Shown: positions 43,805-52,211 of the stretch, piece by piece
Layout: each line of letters begins with the position of its first letter
Position numbering within the stretch: the first letter of the stretch is position 1
Assembly: GCA_000163695.1 (NCBI GenBank)
Contig: GG774890.1
Location: 510,339-574,338, forward strand
From: Bacteroidetes oral taxon 274 str. F0058
GTDB taxonomy: Bacteria > Bacteroidota > Bacteroidia > Bacteroidales > Paludibacteraceae
DNA length: 64,000 nt
Direction: 5' to 3'
Program-made: the position numbers and the translations under genes
The notes under the pieces: model-generated
What the model saw: only the letters and a program-made list of their open reading frames with translations
Told to the model about the DNA's origin: nothing
Database searches by the model: none

Positions 43805-44169
43805 TATACCGGCGGTCTTTCCTTTATCGACACCCTGTCGGGAATGTTCCTGACACCCGCACCGATAGGTCGTTTCCGATGTTTTAGCCGATGACGGCAG
43901 TGCCTGTATAGAGAGCCTCCGTTGCGTTTGTCTTCTCGTATGAACCTGTATATCCACTCTACGGATACCATCTCGATGTCGTTGGCTTGGCAATAGCCCT
44001 TTATCTGCTCGGGAGACCATTGGTACTTTTCAAGTTTATCCGATATTAACACCCTCATCTTATCGTTGAATTTATATGGACGACGGCTTCGCTCTTTCAT
44101 CATATCAGCAAACATCTGCGCCATCTTCGGCGAATATCGCCCCCTCGTGTCGGTATTTTTTTTCCCCAT
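43805..44169 (-). pseudogene. IS30-family transposase, N-terminal half
   Basis: 121 residues, MGKKNTDTRGRYSPKMAQMF, with the helix-turn-helix (KYQWSPEQIKGYCQAND) and the VEWIYRFIREDKRNGG stretch. It stops at KERPPV, just where the catalytic domain should begin, by running into foreign sequence. Confidence 0.85.
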
Positions 44170-44201
44170 AATATTATAACTTTATATGTTGAACTTTCAC
44201 A

Positions 44202-44672
44202 GAGGTAGAGAAAAGAGAAGAGTTCGGACACTTCGAGATGGATCTCATACAAAACGGGAAAGACTTCATTCTCACTATCATAGAGCGTAAGACCAGATAC
44301 CTGATTATGGAGAGACTCACTCGAGGAAATAACGCAGAGGAGGTCGCAAAAACGGTCATCAGACTGCTGAAGCCTTTAAAAAAACATGTCAAGTCAATAA
44401 CAACCGATAACGGAGGTGAATTTGCCAAACATAAGTTGATTTCAAAAAAGTTACATACCTCGGTGTACTTTACCGACCTTTATTCTTCTTGGCAGAAGGG
44501 GACGGTAGAGAACACAAATAAACTTATAAGACAATATATCCCCAAAACGATGAACATTAATCAATTATCCTATAATAAATTACTCGGCATTCAATATATG
44601 TTAAACCAAAGACCGCGAAAGTCGCTTTTATTCCAATCGCCTTTGTCTCTTTTTTATAACTTTGCCTGTTGA
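44202..44672 (+). pseudogene. IS30-family transposase, C-terminal catalytic half
   Basis: About 156 residues, starting in frame at VEKREEFGHFEMDLI. The DDE triad is intact: Asp in FEMDLI, Asp in TTDNGGEF and Glu in KGTVENTNKL. It lacks the N-terminal DNA-binding part and a proper start, so it should be inactive unless an internal ATG at 44238 is used. Confidence 0.85.
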
Positions 44673-44721
44673 ATCTATAGTACGCGAAGAAATGAGGAAA
44701 AAAGCATAAACAACCGTATAT

Positions 44722-46164
44722 CTACCTGCCTGCTTGTTGCTTTACCACCTCGATATATCTCCTCAGTCGTTCTTTGGGGTTGGGGATGAGGCAGATGTCA
44801 GTGAGGTCGCAGTAATAATCTGGTTGGATACCCTTCGAAATATCTATACCCTTAGTATCTAACGTTTTGTATGTGTCAATATAGAACTTCATACCCGAAG
44901 GCAATTCATTGACCAAAGGCTGCCCCAGTGCCCCGTTGGTCTGTCTGCCGAGTATTTTTACCTTAGGATTCTGAGCCAACATAGCCACAAACGACTCAGC
45001 TGCCGATACCGTGCACCCATTTACTATCAAATAGATATTGCCTTTGTATCGTAACGAATCGGGAATCTCATTAACATAATATTCAGGCAACCAATCTATT
45101 GCCTCGAAAGCATTGTTGTAGAAAAACGGGTAGAACATATCTTTCTCTTCGCGAGATACGGTACTATCGTTCCAATAGTATATTCGGGAGCTTGCCTTTG
45201 CCTTTTTGGCAGAATTGTTGATTTTGGTAGTACTGCGAGTACTTAGTATAGTATCTCTATCGACAAGGGCAGATAACACGTTATAAGTATATTGACCGCC
45301 TCCGCCTCTGTTATCACTTAGGTCTACTATTAGGTTTTTATATTTGGCGATATTGTCGTAGTTTTCGAAAAAAAACTTATCAAACTGCTCATAACACGCT
45401 GCAAGCTTGATATATGCAAAATCGTTTTTCTTGTCGGTAGCAAAAGCATCTGCACTCGCAGCGTATGCTGTGTTATAGAAATCGTAGATTTGTCTGTACT
45501 GTTCGCTATCGGTAGGATAGTCGGAGAAAGAAATAAATGGCACGGATACTTTCTCTTCCATATTCTTACGTTTTACCGTCATATCCAGCCGTTTGTTTTC
45601 GTGCTTAAAAGAGACGCAATCACCTCTAAAACCTATCTGTGCCATCTCTTTCTTCGCCTCAATATTAGAGGCAAAGGTATATGGGAGCAACATTTTTTCC
45701 ATATATTCGTCAGGCGTCATTCCATTGATTGTCAATATCTCGTCTCCACTCTTTATTTTACCTCCGTATATTTTGCATACCTTATCTACGACAACATTCT
45801 TGCCTACACGTTTGGTGGTAAACATCGGTCGGGAGCTGTTTTGTGTAGCATAATCGGGAGGGATACAGTATGTATGTCCGTTACCGAACATACACAAGAA
45901 ACGATGTGCTGTCCTAAAATAGTCGTAATCATCTTTAGTCCGGGCAATTACAGGGATATATTCTCGGTAGAGGCTGTCTATATCTATGCCGTGGCAGTTG
46001 TCCATATTGGCAAAGTTATAATACAACTCTCTGTATATCACCGAAAATTCGTATAATTTCTGCTCTGGCGAAATTGTATTTAGGCTATTATCCTGTGCAG
46101 CAATTACTCCGCCAAATATCAATAACAGGGTGATAATAACATTCTTCGAAAAGACTCTGTTCAT
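44722..46164 (-). CDS. S41 family peptidase, tricorn/IRBP-like active site
   Basis: 480 residues with an N-terminal signal peptide ending VIAAQ. An N-terminal cap with FGNGHTYCIPP is followed by a PDZ-like piece (KIKSGDEILTINGMTPDEYM) and the S41 core: LIVDLSDNRGGGGQYTYN, the nucleophile region NGCTVSAAESFVAML and GRQTNGALGQPL. The Lys of the CtpA Ser-Lys dyad is missing, while the HT and Ser-Ala-Ala-Glu pattern fits the tricorn-like Ser-His-Glu group. It is secreted or periplasmic; substrate unknown. The IS30 remnant lies just downstream. Confidence 0.82.
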   Translation of the reverse strand: MNRVFSKNVIITLLLIFGGVIAAQDNSLNTISPEQKLYEFSVIYRELYYNFANMDNCHGIDIDSLYREYIPVIARTKDDYDYFRTAHRFLCMFGNGHTYCIPPDYATQNSSRPMFTTKRVGKNVVVDKVCKIYGGKIKSGDEILTINGMTPDEYMEKMLLPYTFASNIEAKKEMAQIGFRGDCVSFKHENKRLDMTVKRKNMEEKVSVPFISFSDYPTDSEQYRQIYDFYNTAYAASADAFATDKKNDFAYIKLAACYEQFDKFFFENYDNIAKYKNLIVDLSDNRGGGGQYTYNVLSALVDRDTILSTRSTTKINNSAKKAKASSRIYYWNDSTVSREEKDMFYPFFYNNAFEAIDWLPEYYVNEIPDSLRYKGNIYLIVNGCTVSAAESFVAMLAQNPKVKILGRQTNGALGQPLVNELPSGMKFYIDTYKTLDTKGIDISKGIQPDYYCDLTDICLIPNPKERLRRYIEVVKQQAGR

Positions 46165-46195
46165 TTGTACGTTATTTTTAATGTAATAGATGAGG

Positions 46196-46203
46196 CAAAA
46201 TTA
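46196..46203 (-). promoter_or_regulatory. -7 promoter element for the S41 peptidase
   Basis: TAATTTTG on the minus strand, 31 bp upstream of the start. No standard -33 box. Confidence 0.45.
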
Positions 46204-46376
46204 GTAATAAATTTTATTACAATATCATATAGACAATTTTTGTAAGGGAACGAAGCTAATAGTAATCGTATCTACTAAATGATACAAATCTTATACATAA
46301 GCTATCGCACAAAAACATTAAACTTTATGGTTCTTTTGCCGTCTGTAACCGTACTACCAAAGAAAGAAAAAAGTGT

Positions 46377-48839
46377 ATGAAGAGAGTAATTTTGACATTG
46401 CTCGTAATATTTGCCGCTACGAGCATAGTCCATTCGCAAACCATACTGAGAGGTAAAGTTACAGACTCCTCGACGGGCAAAGCCGTAGAATTTGCCTCGG
46501 TATCGGTAAAAGGCAAAAACAGCAACTTTTTCGACGGAGCCACCACCGATGCTCAGGGATACTATACTGTCGGCAATCTGCCCAACGACACCCTGAGCAT
46601 ATCCGTGAGTTGTACGGGCTACGAGGAGCATATCAAGGTAATTGTCTGCCACGGCAACAACGAGACGATAAACATCGATTTCGCAATAAGCAACGCCGTT
46701 ACCAACTTGGGCGAAGTCTCGGTAGAAGCTATGAGGTCGCAGATGCGTATGGAACTCGACAAAAAAGTATTCGACGTATCGGCAAGCACCATAGCCGAAG
46801 GAGCCTCCGTCGCCGACATTCTCAACGACATACCGTCGGTAGAGCTGACAGCAGAGGGGACTATTTCGTTGCGTGGCTCCGAAAGTGTCATTATATGGAT
46901 CAACGGTAAACCGTCGAGGCTCGATGCCGAGAACCAGACTCAGATACTCGAACAGCTGCCGGCAGAGTCTATCGAGCGGGTAGAGGTCATCACCAATCCG
47001 TCGTCGAAATACAGCCCAGAAGGCACAGCGGGTATCATCAACATAGTACTTAAAGAAAAACGCAAGGCGGGCTACTACGGTAGCATTCAGGCAGGTATCA
47101 ACTCACGCCTCGGATACAATGCAAGCGGCAATATATTTTACAGCAACAACAAAATAGACCTCTTCGGCTCTATCGGTTATTCGAGTCGTGTGATGACATC
47201 AGAAAACATAACCTCACGCAAGACCGTCGTAGGAGGCTCAGACACAGGCTATCTGAACTCCGTAGGCAATACACGAGGCAGAGGGCACAACATCTTCACA
47301 AGGCTCGGAGGAACGTATCATCTCACATCGAGAGACGATATATCGCTGTCGGCATTCGGTATGTTCGGCAAACAACGTAACAATACCGATGTGGAGCAGT
47401 CGTCTAACATCGGCAAACTACTTAGCGGCAACCGCAACACATCGGGAGCAAACAAAATGCTCGGCGGCAACGTATCGCTCGGATACCGCCATACTTTCAG
47501 CGACAGACAGAATATAGACATCAGTGCCGACTACAACGTATGGAATATGATGGGCTCATCGGTCATATCTGAGACTACGCTATTCGACACAAACCACGAC
47601 AACACGGCAGACTCCACTGCACACCTGTACGAAAATCAGACGATGGATATTATCAACAAGTCGCTCAATATCAAAGCAGATTATGTAAATGTAATCGATG
47701 CTAACCAAAAGATAGAAGCGGGCTACAACGGTACTTTCGGAAGAGAAAACGCTCCGACCCAAACTTACTCGGGACAAACTCCGAACAACCTCACACTTAA
47801 CACCTCACTGAGCAATACATATCTCTACGACAAGTTTGTAAATGCTCTGTATATGACCTATTCGGGACAATTCGGCAGATTCAATTATCAGGCGGGGTTA
47901 CGTGGCGAATATACTCATATCGGTATGCAATCGACAGGATACAGCACTATCAACAAAGATTATTTCGACCTCTTCCCGTCGCTTTTCGTCAACTACACGC
48001 TACCCGCCGACAATCAGCTGCAACTCAACTATACCCGACGAATAAAGCGACCCGACGGGCGAAGGCTGAATCCGTTTAAAAACATATCGGACTCTAAAAA
48101 CATACAGTCGGGTAATCCTAACCTTACACCCGAATATTCCAACGCCATCGAGCTTAATTACATCAAGACTTGGCAACGACATATACTGTCGCTATCGGCA
48201 TATTTCCGCAACACTACCGACGTAATACAGCGTATAGCTTATCTGGACAACGACGTAATGTACAACACACATAGCAATATTGCCAAAACCATATCGTCGG
48301 GGGCAGAGTTGGTCATAAAGAACAATATAGGCAAGTTTCTGAACCTTACGACCACATTGAATTTATATTACTACTACCTCGAAGGCTTCGACTACGAAGT
48401 GCCCGGTGTCGGTTACCACGTTATCGGCAATTCGCAAAGAGATGTTACGTGGGATGCCCGTATTATGGCTCAAGTGATGTTGCCGTGGGGTCTGATACTG
48501 CAAACAACGGGCGGATACAGAGCCCCGCGTGCAGAGGCACAGGGTACGACACTGGCAAACTACTCGTTAGATGCCGGCATACGTAAGTCGGTGGGTAACT
48601 TTACTTTCAATCTCGGAGTAAGAGACATACTAAACTCGCGGGCAAGAAACACTATAAAAATAGGAGATAATTTCACCCAGACGGACAAACATTGGCGTGG
48701 TGGCAGAGAAATGACACTGTCGGTTACTTACGCATTCGGCAATATGAGACAAAACAGACAAAAAGAGCGTCAACAAAGCGAAAATAAAGAAGAGAAAGGA
48801 TACCAGTTAATAGAAGAAACCGTAGGAATTACAGAATAA
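46377..48839 (+). CDS. TonB-dependent outer membrane receptor (OMP_b-brl_3 type)
   Basis: 820 residues. Signal peptide ending SIVHSQ, a carboxypeptidase-like domain (about 22-110, TDAQGYYTVGNLPNDTL), a plug domain (ASVADILNDIPSVELTAEGTISLRG ... IWINGKPSRLDAENQTQILEQLPAESIERVEVITNPSSKYSPEGTAGIINI), then a 14-16 stranded barrel of the OMP_b-brl_3 group. Members take up metals or peptides or act in surface assembly; substrate unknown here. It has its own terminator and appears monocistronic. Confidence 0.9.
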   Translation: MKRVILTLLVIFAATSIVHSQTILRGKVTDSSTGKAVEFASVSVKGKNSNFFDGATTDAQGYYTVGNLPNDTLSISVSCTGYEEHIKVIVCHGNNETINIDFAISNAVTNLGEVSVEAMRSQMRMELDKKVFDVSASTIAEGASVADILNDIPSVELTAEGTISLRGSESVIIWINGKPSRLDAENQTQILEQLPAESIERVEVITNPSSKYSPEGTAGIINIVLKEKRKAGYYGSIQAGINSRLGYNASGNIFYSNNKIDLFGSIGYSSRVMTSENITSRKTVVGGSDTGYLNSVGNTRGRGHNIFTRLGGTYHLTSRDDISLSAFGMFGKQRNNTDVEQSSNIGKLLSGNRNTSGANKMLGGNVSLGYRHTFSDRQNIDISADYNVWNMMGSSVISETTLFDTNHDNTADSTAHLYENQTMDIINKSLNIKADYVNVIDANQKIEAGYNGTFGRENAPTQTYSGQTPNNLTLNTSLSNTYLYDKFVNALYMTYSGQFGRFNYQAGLRGEYTHIGMQSTGYSTINKDYFDLFPSLFVNYTLPADNQLQLNYTRRIKRPDGRRLNPFKNISDSKNIQSGNPNLTPEYSNAIELNYIKTWQRHILSLSAYFRNTTDVIQRIAYLDNDVMYNTHSNIAKTISSGAELVIKNNIGKFLNLTTTLNLYYYYLEGFDYEVPGVGYHVIGNSQRDVTWDARIMAQVMLPWGLILQTTGGYRAPRAEAQGTTLANYSLDAGIRKSVGNFTFNLGVRDILNSRARNTIKIGDNFTQTDKHWRGGREMTLSVTYAFGNMRQNRQKERQQSENKEEKGYQLIEETVGITE

Positions 48840-48851
48840 TACTTTGATTGT

Positions 48852-48886
48852 ATAGGGGCAAACACAAGAGATTTGTCCCTATTTTT
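48852..48886 (+). terminator. Rho-independent terminator after the second TonB-dependent receptor
   Basis: An 11-bp stem (ATAGGGGCAAA with TTTGTCCCTAT, one G-U pair), a 9-nt loop and a T run, starting 13 bp after the stop. Confidence 0.85.
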
Positions 48887-48929
48887 CGCACAAAGCAAAC
48901 GGCAATGATAATGTTTATTCAAAAAATAC

Positions 48930-48937
48930 TAACTTTG
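48930..48937 (+). promoter_or_regulatory. -7 promoter element for the carboxy-terminal processing protease
   Basis: TAACTTTG, 33 bp before the start at 48970, directly after the previous terminator. No -33 TTTG at standard spacing. Confidence 0.5.
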
Positions 48938-48969
48938 CTCACAATTTTATTACTAATAAACAAAACAAG

Positions 48970-50601
48970 ATGAGAAAATTATTTATTTACACCATACTAC
49001 TGACCTCTTGTATTAGCCTGTCTGCACAAGAAAAGCCGAAAGACAAATATTACGACGCCTTCCGCTCGTCGGACATATACAATGCCGTATGGAGAGAGCT
49101 GGATATCAATTACGTAGACACTCTCAACCACGACAAACTGAACAATATAGCCATCAACGGTATGCTCCAACAGTTAGACCCATACACCATATACATACCC
49201 GAACAGCAAGAAGAAGACCTACAAACAATGACAACAGGCATATACGGCGGTATAGGTGCCATCATACAAAAACACGGCAACGACTATGTAGTGATATCCG
49301 AACCGAAGTTAGGACTGCCCGCCCAGAAAAACGGTATTGTAGCAGGCGACGAAATCATCGCAATCAACAACGAAAGTATGAAGGGTAAAACCACTCAATA
49401 CGTGAGCAATAAGCTGAAAGGTATACCGGGAACAGAGATAAAACTGAAGCTAAGACGCAACGGCGACAAAAAACTGATAGAAAAGTCATTCTTACGAGAA
49501 GCGATACACATCAACTCTATCGATTATTACGGAGTTATACAAGACAGTGTAGGTTATATCTTGCTTAGCGACTTTACCGACAAATCGTTCTCTGACTTCA
49601 AGACGGCACTTACCGAACTGAAAGACAAAGGAATAAAAAGATTAATAATAGACCTGCGCAATAACGGCGGAGGTCTCGTAAACGAGGCAGTCAATATAGC
49701 CTCGCTATTTCTGCCACGTGGCACTATGGTAGTGTCGATGAAAGGCAAAAGCGACCAAAGCGAGCGAAAGTACAAAACACCCTTTACGCCAATTATGCCG
49801 GATATACCAATTGTAGTGGTCGTAAATGAAAACTCCGCTTCGGCTTCCGAGATATTGGCAGGAGCTCTTCAGGACTTAGACCGTGCCGTCGTCGTAGGCG
49901 AACGCAGTTTCGGCAAAGGATTGGTACAGAGCATCAGGCAGTTGCCTTACGGAGGTTATCTGAAAGTTACTACCGCCAAGTACTATCTTCCATCGGGCAG
50001 ATGCATACAATCCGTAGACTATAACAGTGCCGGAGTCGAACGACCTAAGACTATCCCAGACAGCCTTACCAACAAATTCAAAACCAAACTCGGACGCACC
50101 GTAAGAGACAAAAGCGGTATCACACCCGACGTATTCGTCGACGAGAAAAAAGGCAACTACATATCGTATTACCTTTTTGTAGACAATATAATATTCGACT
50201 TTGTGACGAAATATTACTACTCACACCCGCAAATAGCCGAACCGAGCCGCTTCAATATAACAGACAGCGACTATGACGATTTTATAGCATTTGTAAAGAG
50301 TAAAAACTTCACCTACAAGCCCGAAAGCGAGAAGATGCTGGCACAGTTGCAAAAGATAGTAGAGACCGAAGGGTATAAAGACAAAACCGACAGTCTGTTC
50401 GAACAGCTGGCACCACTGCTGAAAGCCGATGTAGAGAGAGACTTACGCAACTTCCGCTCCGACATACAATATATCATCGAGGCAGAGATAATAAAGAGAT
50501 ACTATTACCAAAAGGGGTATACAGAGTTTTTCCTGCGTTACGACGAATGGATAAAAGATGCTCTAAAATCTTTTAAAAAGCCCGACACGCTACACTCTTA
50601 G
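48970..50601 (+). CDS. Carboxy-terminal processing protease (S41A, CtpA/Prc type)
   Basis: 543 residues with a signal peptide (ending SLSAQ). The N-terminal region DPYTIYIPEQQEEDLQTMTTGIYGGIGA leads to a PDZ domain (about 85-170). The peptidase core has RLIIDLRNNGGG and the catalytic Ser291 and Lys316 (SASASEI and FGKG), 25 residues apart as in E. coli Prc. The C-terminal ~160 residues are helical. It would trim or degrade periplasmic proteins from their C-termini. Its stop overlaps the stop of the convergent DUF5020 gene. Confidence 0.93.
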   Translation: MRKLFIYTILLTSCISLSAQEKPKDKYYDAFRSSDIYNAVWRELDINYVDTLNHDKLNNIAINGMLQQLDPYTIYIPEQQEEDLQTMTTGIYGGIGAIIQKHGNDYVVISEPKLGLPAQKNGIVAGDEIIAINNESMKGKTTQYVSNKLKGIPGTEIKLKLRRNGDKKLIEKSFLREAIHINSIDYYGVIQDSVGYILLSDFTDKSFSDFKTALTELKDKGIKRLIIDLRNNGGGLVNEAVNIASLFLPRGTMVVSMKGKSDQSERKYKTPFTPIMPDIPIVVVVNENSASASEILAGALQDLDRAVVVGERSFGKGLVQSIRQLPYGGYLKVTTAKYYLPSGRCIQSVDYNSAGVERPKTIPDSLTNKFKTKLGRTVRDKSGITPDVFVDEKKGNYISYYLFVDNIIFDFVTKYYYSHPQIAEPSRFNITDSDYDDFIAFVKSKNFTYKPESEKMLAQLQKIVETEGYKDKTDSLFEQLAPLLKADVERDLRNFRSDIQYIIEAEIIKRYYYQKGYTEFFLRYDEWIKDALKSFKKPDTLHS

Positions 50602-51290
50602 AATGTGTATTTTACGGCAAGCGTAGGGATTACGTAAAATTTACGGTCTGCCAAGAAGTTGTAACTCAACTTCACCTCGCTGCCAACCGAAAAATTGTGG
50701 AAGATATTGTACCACACTTGCGGTTCGGAGAGTACGATTACTTTTTTACCAGGTATAGCAGACGAGCGGTCGAGGTTTTCTGTCCATACATCGACAAATC
50801 CGCTTACGGTCAGCCTGTCGCTCAGCAAATCGGCTCCCCACGACAGAGTCCACTGAATATCGTGGCTGAGACGCTCGAACGTATGCAGCTTGTACGCAAG
50901 GTAAGTATTGAAAGTAAAGTGACCTATATCGAAATTGTAGGAGCCGCCCGCAAGGAAAGCATTGTCTATGACAAACCCACTTCCGATACCGCCATTGTAC
51001 TCTATATGCGGCATCACGGGGAAACTATCGATTTTTATATCACGTGCTATCTCGGCATATATCGTACCCAGATTGGTCTTATTGCCCGAGAAGTCGAAGT
51101 CGACAAACATAAACGTACTTCCATACTTGTCGGGTTTGAACATTTCGAACGTTGCCGTTATGTAGTTTGTTTTAGACAAGCTGCTGCCATAGAGCGTATT
51201 ACGAAAATCGTAATGTAATTGTAAGTTCTGAGCAATCGAAACGTGCGATACCAATACGCAAAAAACAATAGTCGATAAGATTTTCTTCAT
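50598..51290 (-). CDS. DUF5020 family outer membrane protein (Tsx-like)
   Basis: 230 residues from MKKILSTIVF, with a signal peptide ending SIAQ. The DUF5020 pattern is clear: NLQLHYDFRNTLYGS, TATFEMFKPDKYGSTFMFVDFDF, IEYNGGIGSG, SEPQVWYNIFHNFSVGSEVKLSYNF and a terminal aromatic KYTF. It is a predicted small beta-barrel, distantly like the nucleoside channel Tsx. A start ten codons upstream is less likely because it precedes the signal peptide. Function unknown. Confidence 0.87.
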   Translation of the reverse strand: MKKILSTIVFCVLVSHVSIAQNLQLHYDFRNTLYGSSLSKTNYITATFEMFKPDKYGSTFMFVDFDFSGNKTNLGTIYAEIARDIKIDSFPVMPHIEYNGGIGSGFVIDNAFLAGGSYNFDIGHFTFNTYLAYKLHTFERLSHDIQWTLSWGADLLSDRLTVSGFVDVWTENLDRSSAIPGKKVIVLSEPQVWYNIFHNFSVGSEVKLSYNFLADRKFYVIPTLAVKYTF

Positions 51291-51317
51291 AAAAAAACGG
51301 ATAATAAAAACAGGCGG

Positions 51318-51325
51318 CAAAGGTA
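51318..51325 (-). promoter_or_regulatory. -7 promoter element for the DUF5020 gene
   Basis: TACCTTTG on the minus strand, 27 bp upstream of the start at 51290. Confidence 0.5.
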
Positions 51326-51371
51326 GTAAACTTTTGCTTATATTTCTATTTTATCGGATTACGAAATTATT

Positions 51372-52043
51372 TCAAAAAACCAGTTTCTCCAAATATCGTC
51401 GGTCGAGTACAGTAATTTTACGGTTTTGTGTAACGATAGCTCCGTCGCTTATAAGTTCGCCGAGGGTGCGGGCAAGAGAAGGTCGTTGTACCCCGAGATA
51501 TTCGGCAAGCTGTGTCTGGTTGTGCTTGGGCGTAAAGTGCGGTTGTTGCTGCGTGGTGTTGTTGAGTATGTAGAGGGCAACCTTCGATTTTAGACTCTTG
51601 GTAGACAACATAGCCACCTTTGCCGATAGAAATACTGTAAACGAGGTAGTTATACGAAGGAAATTACGAAATAAGACTTCATTGTTCATCATCTGACGCA
51701 GGAACTTCTCTTTCGACAGCAAATATATTTCGGTCGGCTGCATAGCTACGACGGCAACGGGAAACCTCGGCATAGCCGCATAAGTAAATGCGATAGCCAA
51801 AGGTACGACGGCTTCGAGTATATCTATGTTTATTATATTGCCTTCGGATGTTATCATCTCAGTACTGACCTTACCATCTACAAGCAGATACAGATAATCG
51901 ATACTACTGCCCTGTTTTACAATAAGGTCTCCTTTGGAGTAAATCTTCTTCTCTACAATGGTGTTTTCTATGAGTTCGTCTATTACCTCCGCATTCAATC
52001 TCATAAACAATGGGCAGGCAGTCAAATTATGCTTTTGCAACAT
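51372..52043 (-). CDS. Crp/Fnr family transcriptional regulator
   Basis: 223 residues: an N-terminal cyclic-nucleotide-binding-like beta barrel (about 12-115), a dimer helix (about 120-150) and a C-terminal winged helix (QTQLAEYLGVQRPSLARTLGELISDGAI). The FNR cysteine cluster is absent, as is the RSA motif of true cAMP sites, so the signal is unknown. Related Bacteroidota regulators often respond to redox or nitrosative stress. It has a full two-box promoter and is divergent from ftsK. Confidence 0.88.
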   Translation of the reverse strand: MLQKHNLTACPLFMRLNAEVIDELIENTIVEKKIYSKGDLIVKQGSSIDYLYLLVDGKVSTEMITSEGNIINIDILEAVVPLAIAFTYAAMPRFPVAVVAMQPTEIYLLSKEKFLRQMMNNEVLFRNFLRITTSFTVFLSAKVAMLSTKSLKSKVALYILNNTTQQQPHFTPKHNQTQLAEYLGVQRPSLARTLGELISDGAIVTQNRKITVLDRRYLEKLVF

Positions 52044-52072
52044 AGATTATTTCTTTTTTGAGAATTAGTCTC

Positions 52073-52103
52073 CAAAGGTACAAAATATTTTATGAACCAC
52101 AAA
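52073..52103 (-). promoter_or_regulatory. Two-box promoter of the Crp/Fnr gene
   Basis: On the minus strand TTTG (52100-52103), 19 nt, then TACCTTTG (52073-52080); 29 bp before the start. A full consensus match. Confidence 0.72.
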
Positions 52104-52171
52104 TATAACTCCATATTTACCTCACTCTGCAACAAATAAGTTCTACTCGATGATAACTCATAATTATTTTG

Positions 52172-52179
52172 TAATTTTG
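52172..52179 (+). promoter_or_regulatory. -7 promoter element for ftsK
   Basis: TAATTTTG, 32 bp before the ftsK start. No -33 TTTG at standard spacing. Confidence 0.5.
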
Positions 52180-52211
52180 CATTCTGTTTCCGTAGAAAAC
52201 AATAAAATATA

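Larger units (their letters stand above)
43805..44680. mobile_element. IS30-family element, broken, with its 5' half inverted
   Basis: The transposase is present as two opposed halves (43805-44169 minus, 44202-44672 plus). End sequences of the form ATAACTTT-N3-TGTTGAA occur at 44176-44193 and 44656-44673 and fit the two terminal inverted repeats. In an intact element they would face away from each other. Here both read rightward, as expected if the left end plus N-terminal half was flipped in place. Confidence 0.75.

Noticed and set aside
44176..44680. Intact composite transposon carrying the R-M operon
   Set aside because: Only one broken IS30 element is found, on one side. No second copy lies near 35.2-35.5 kb.
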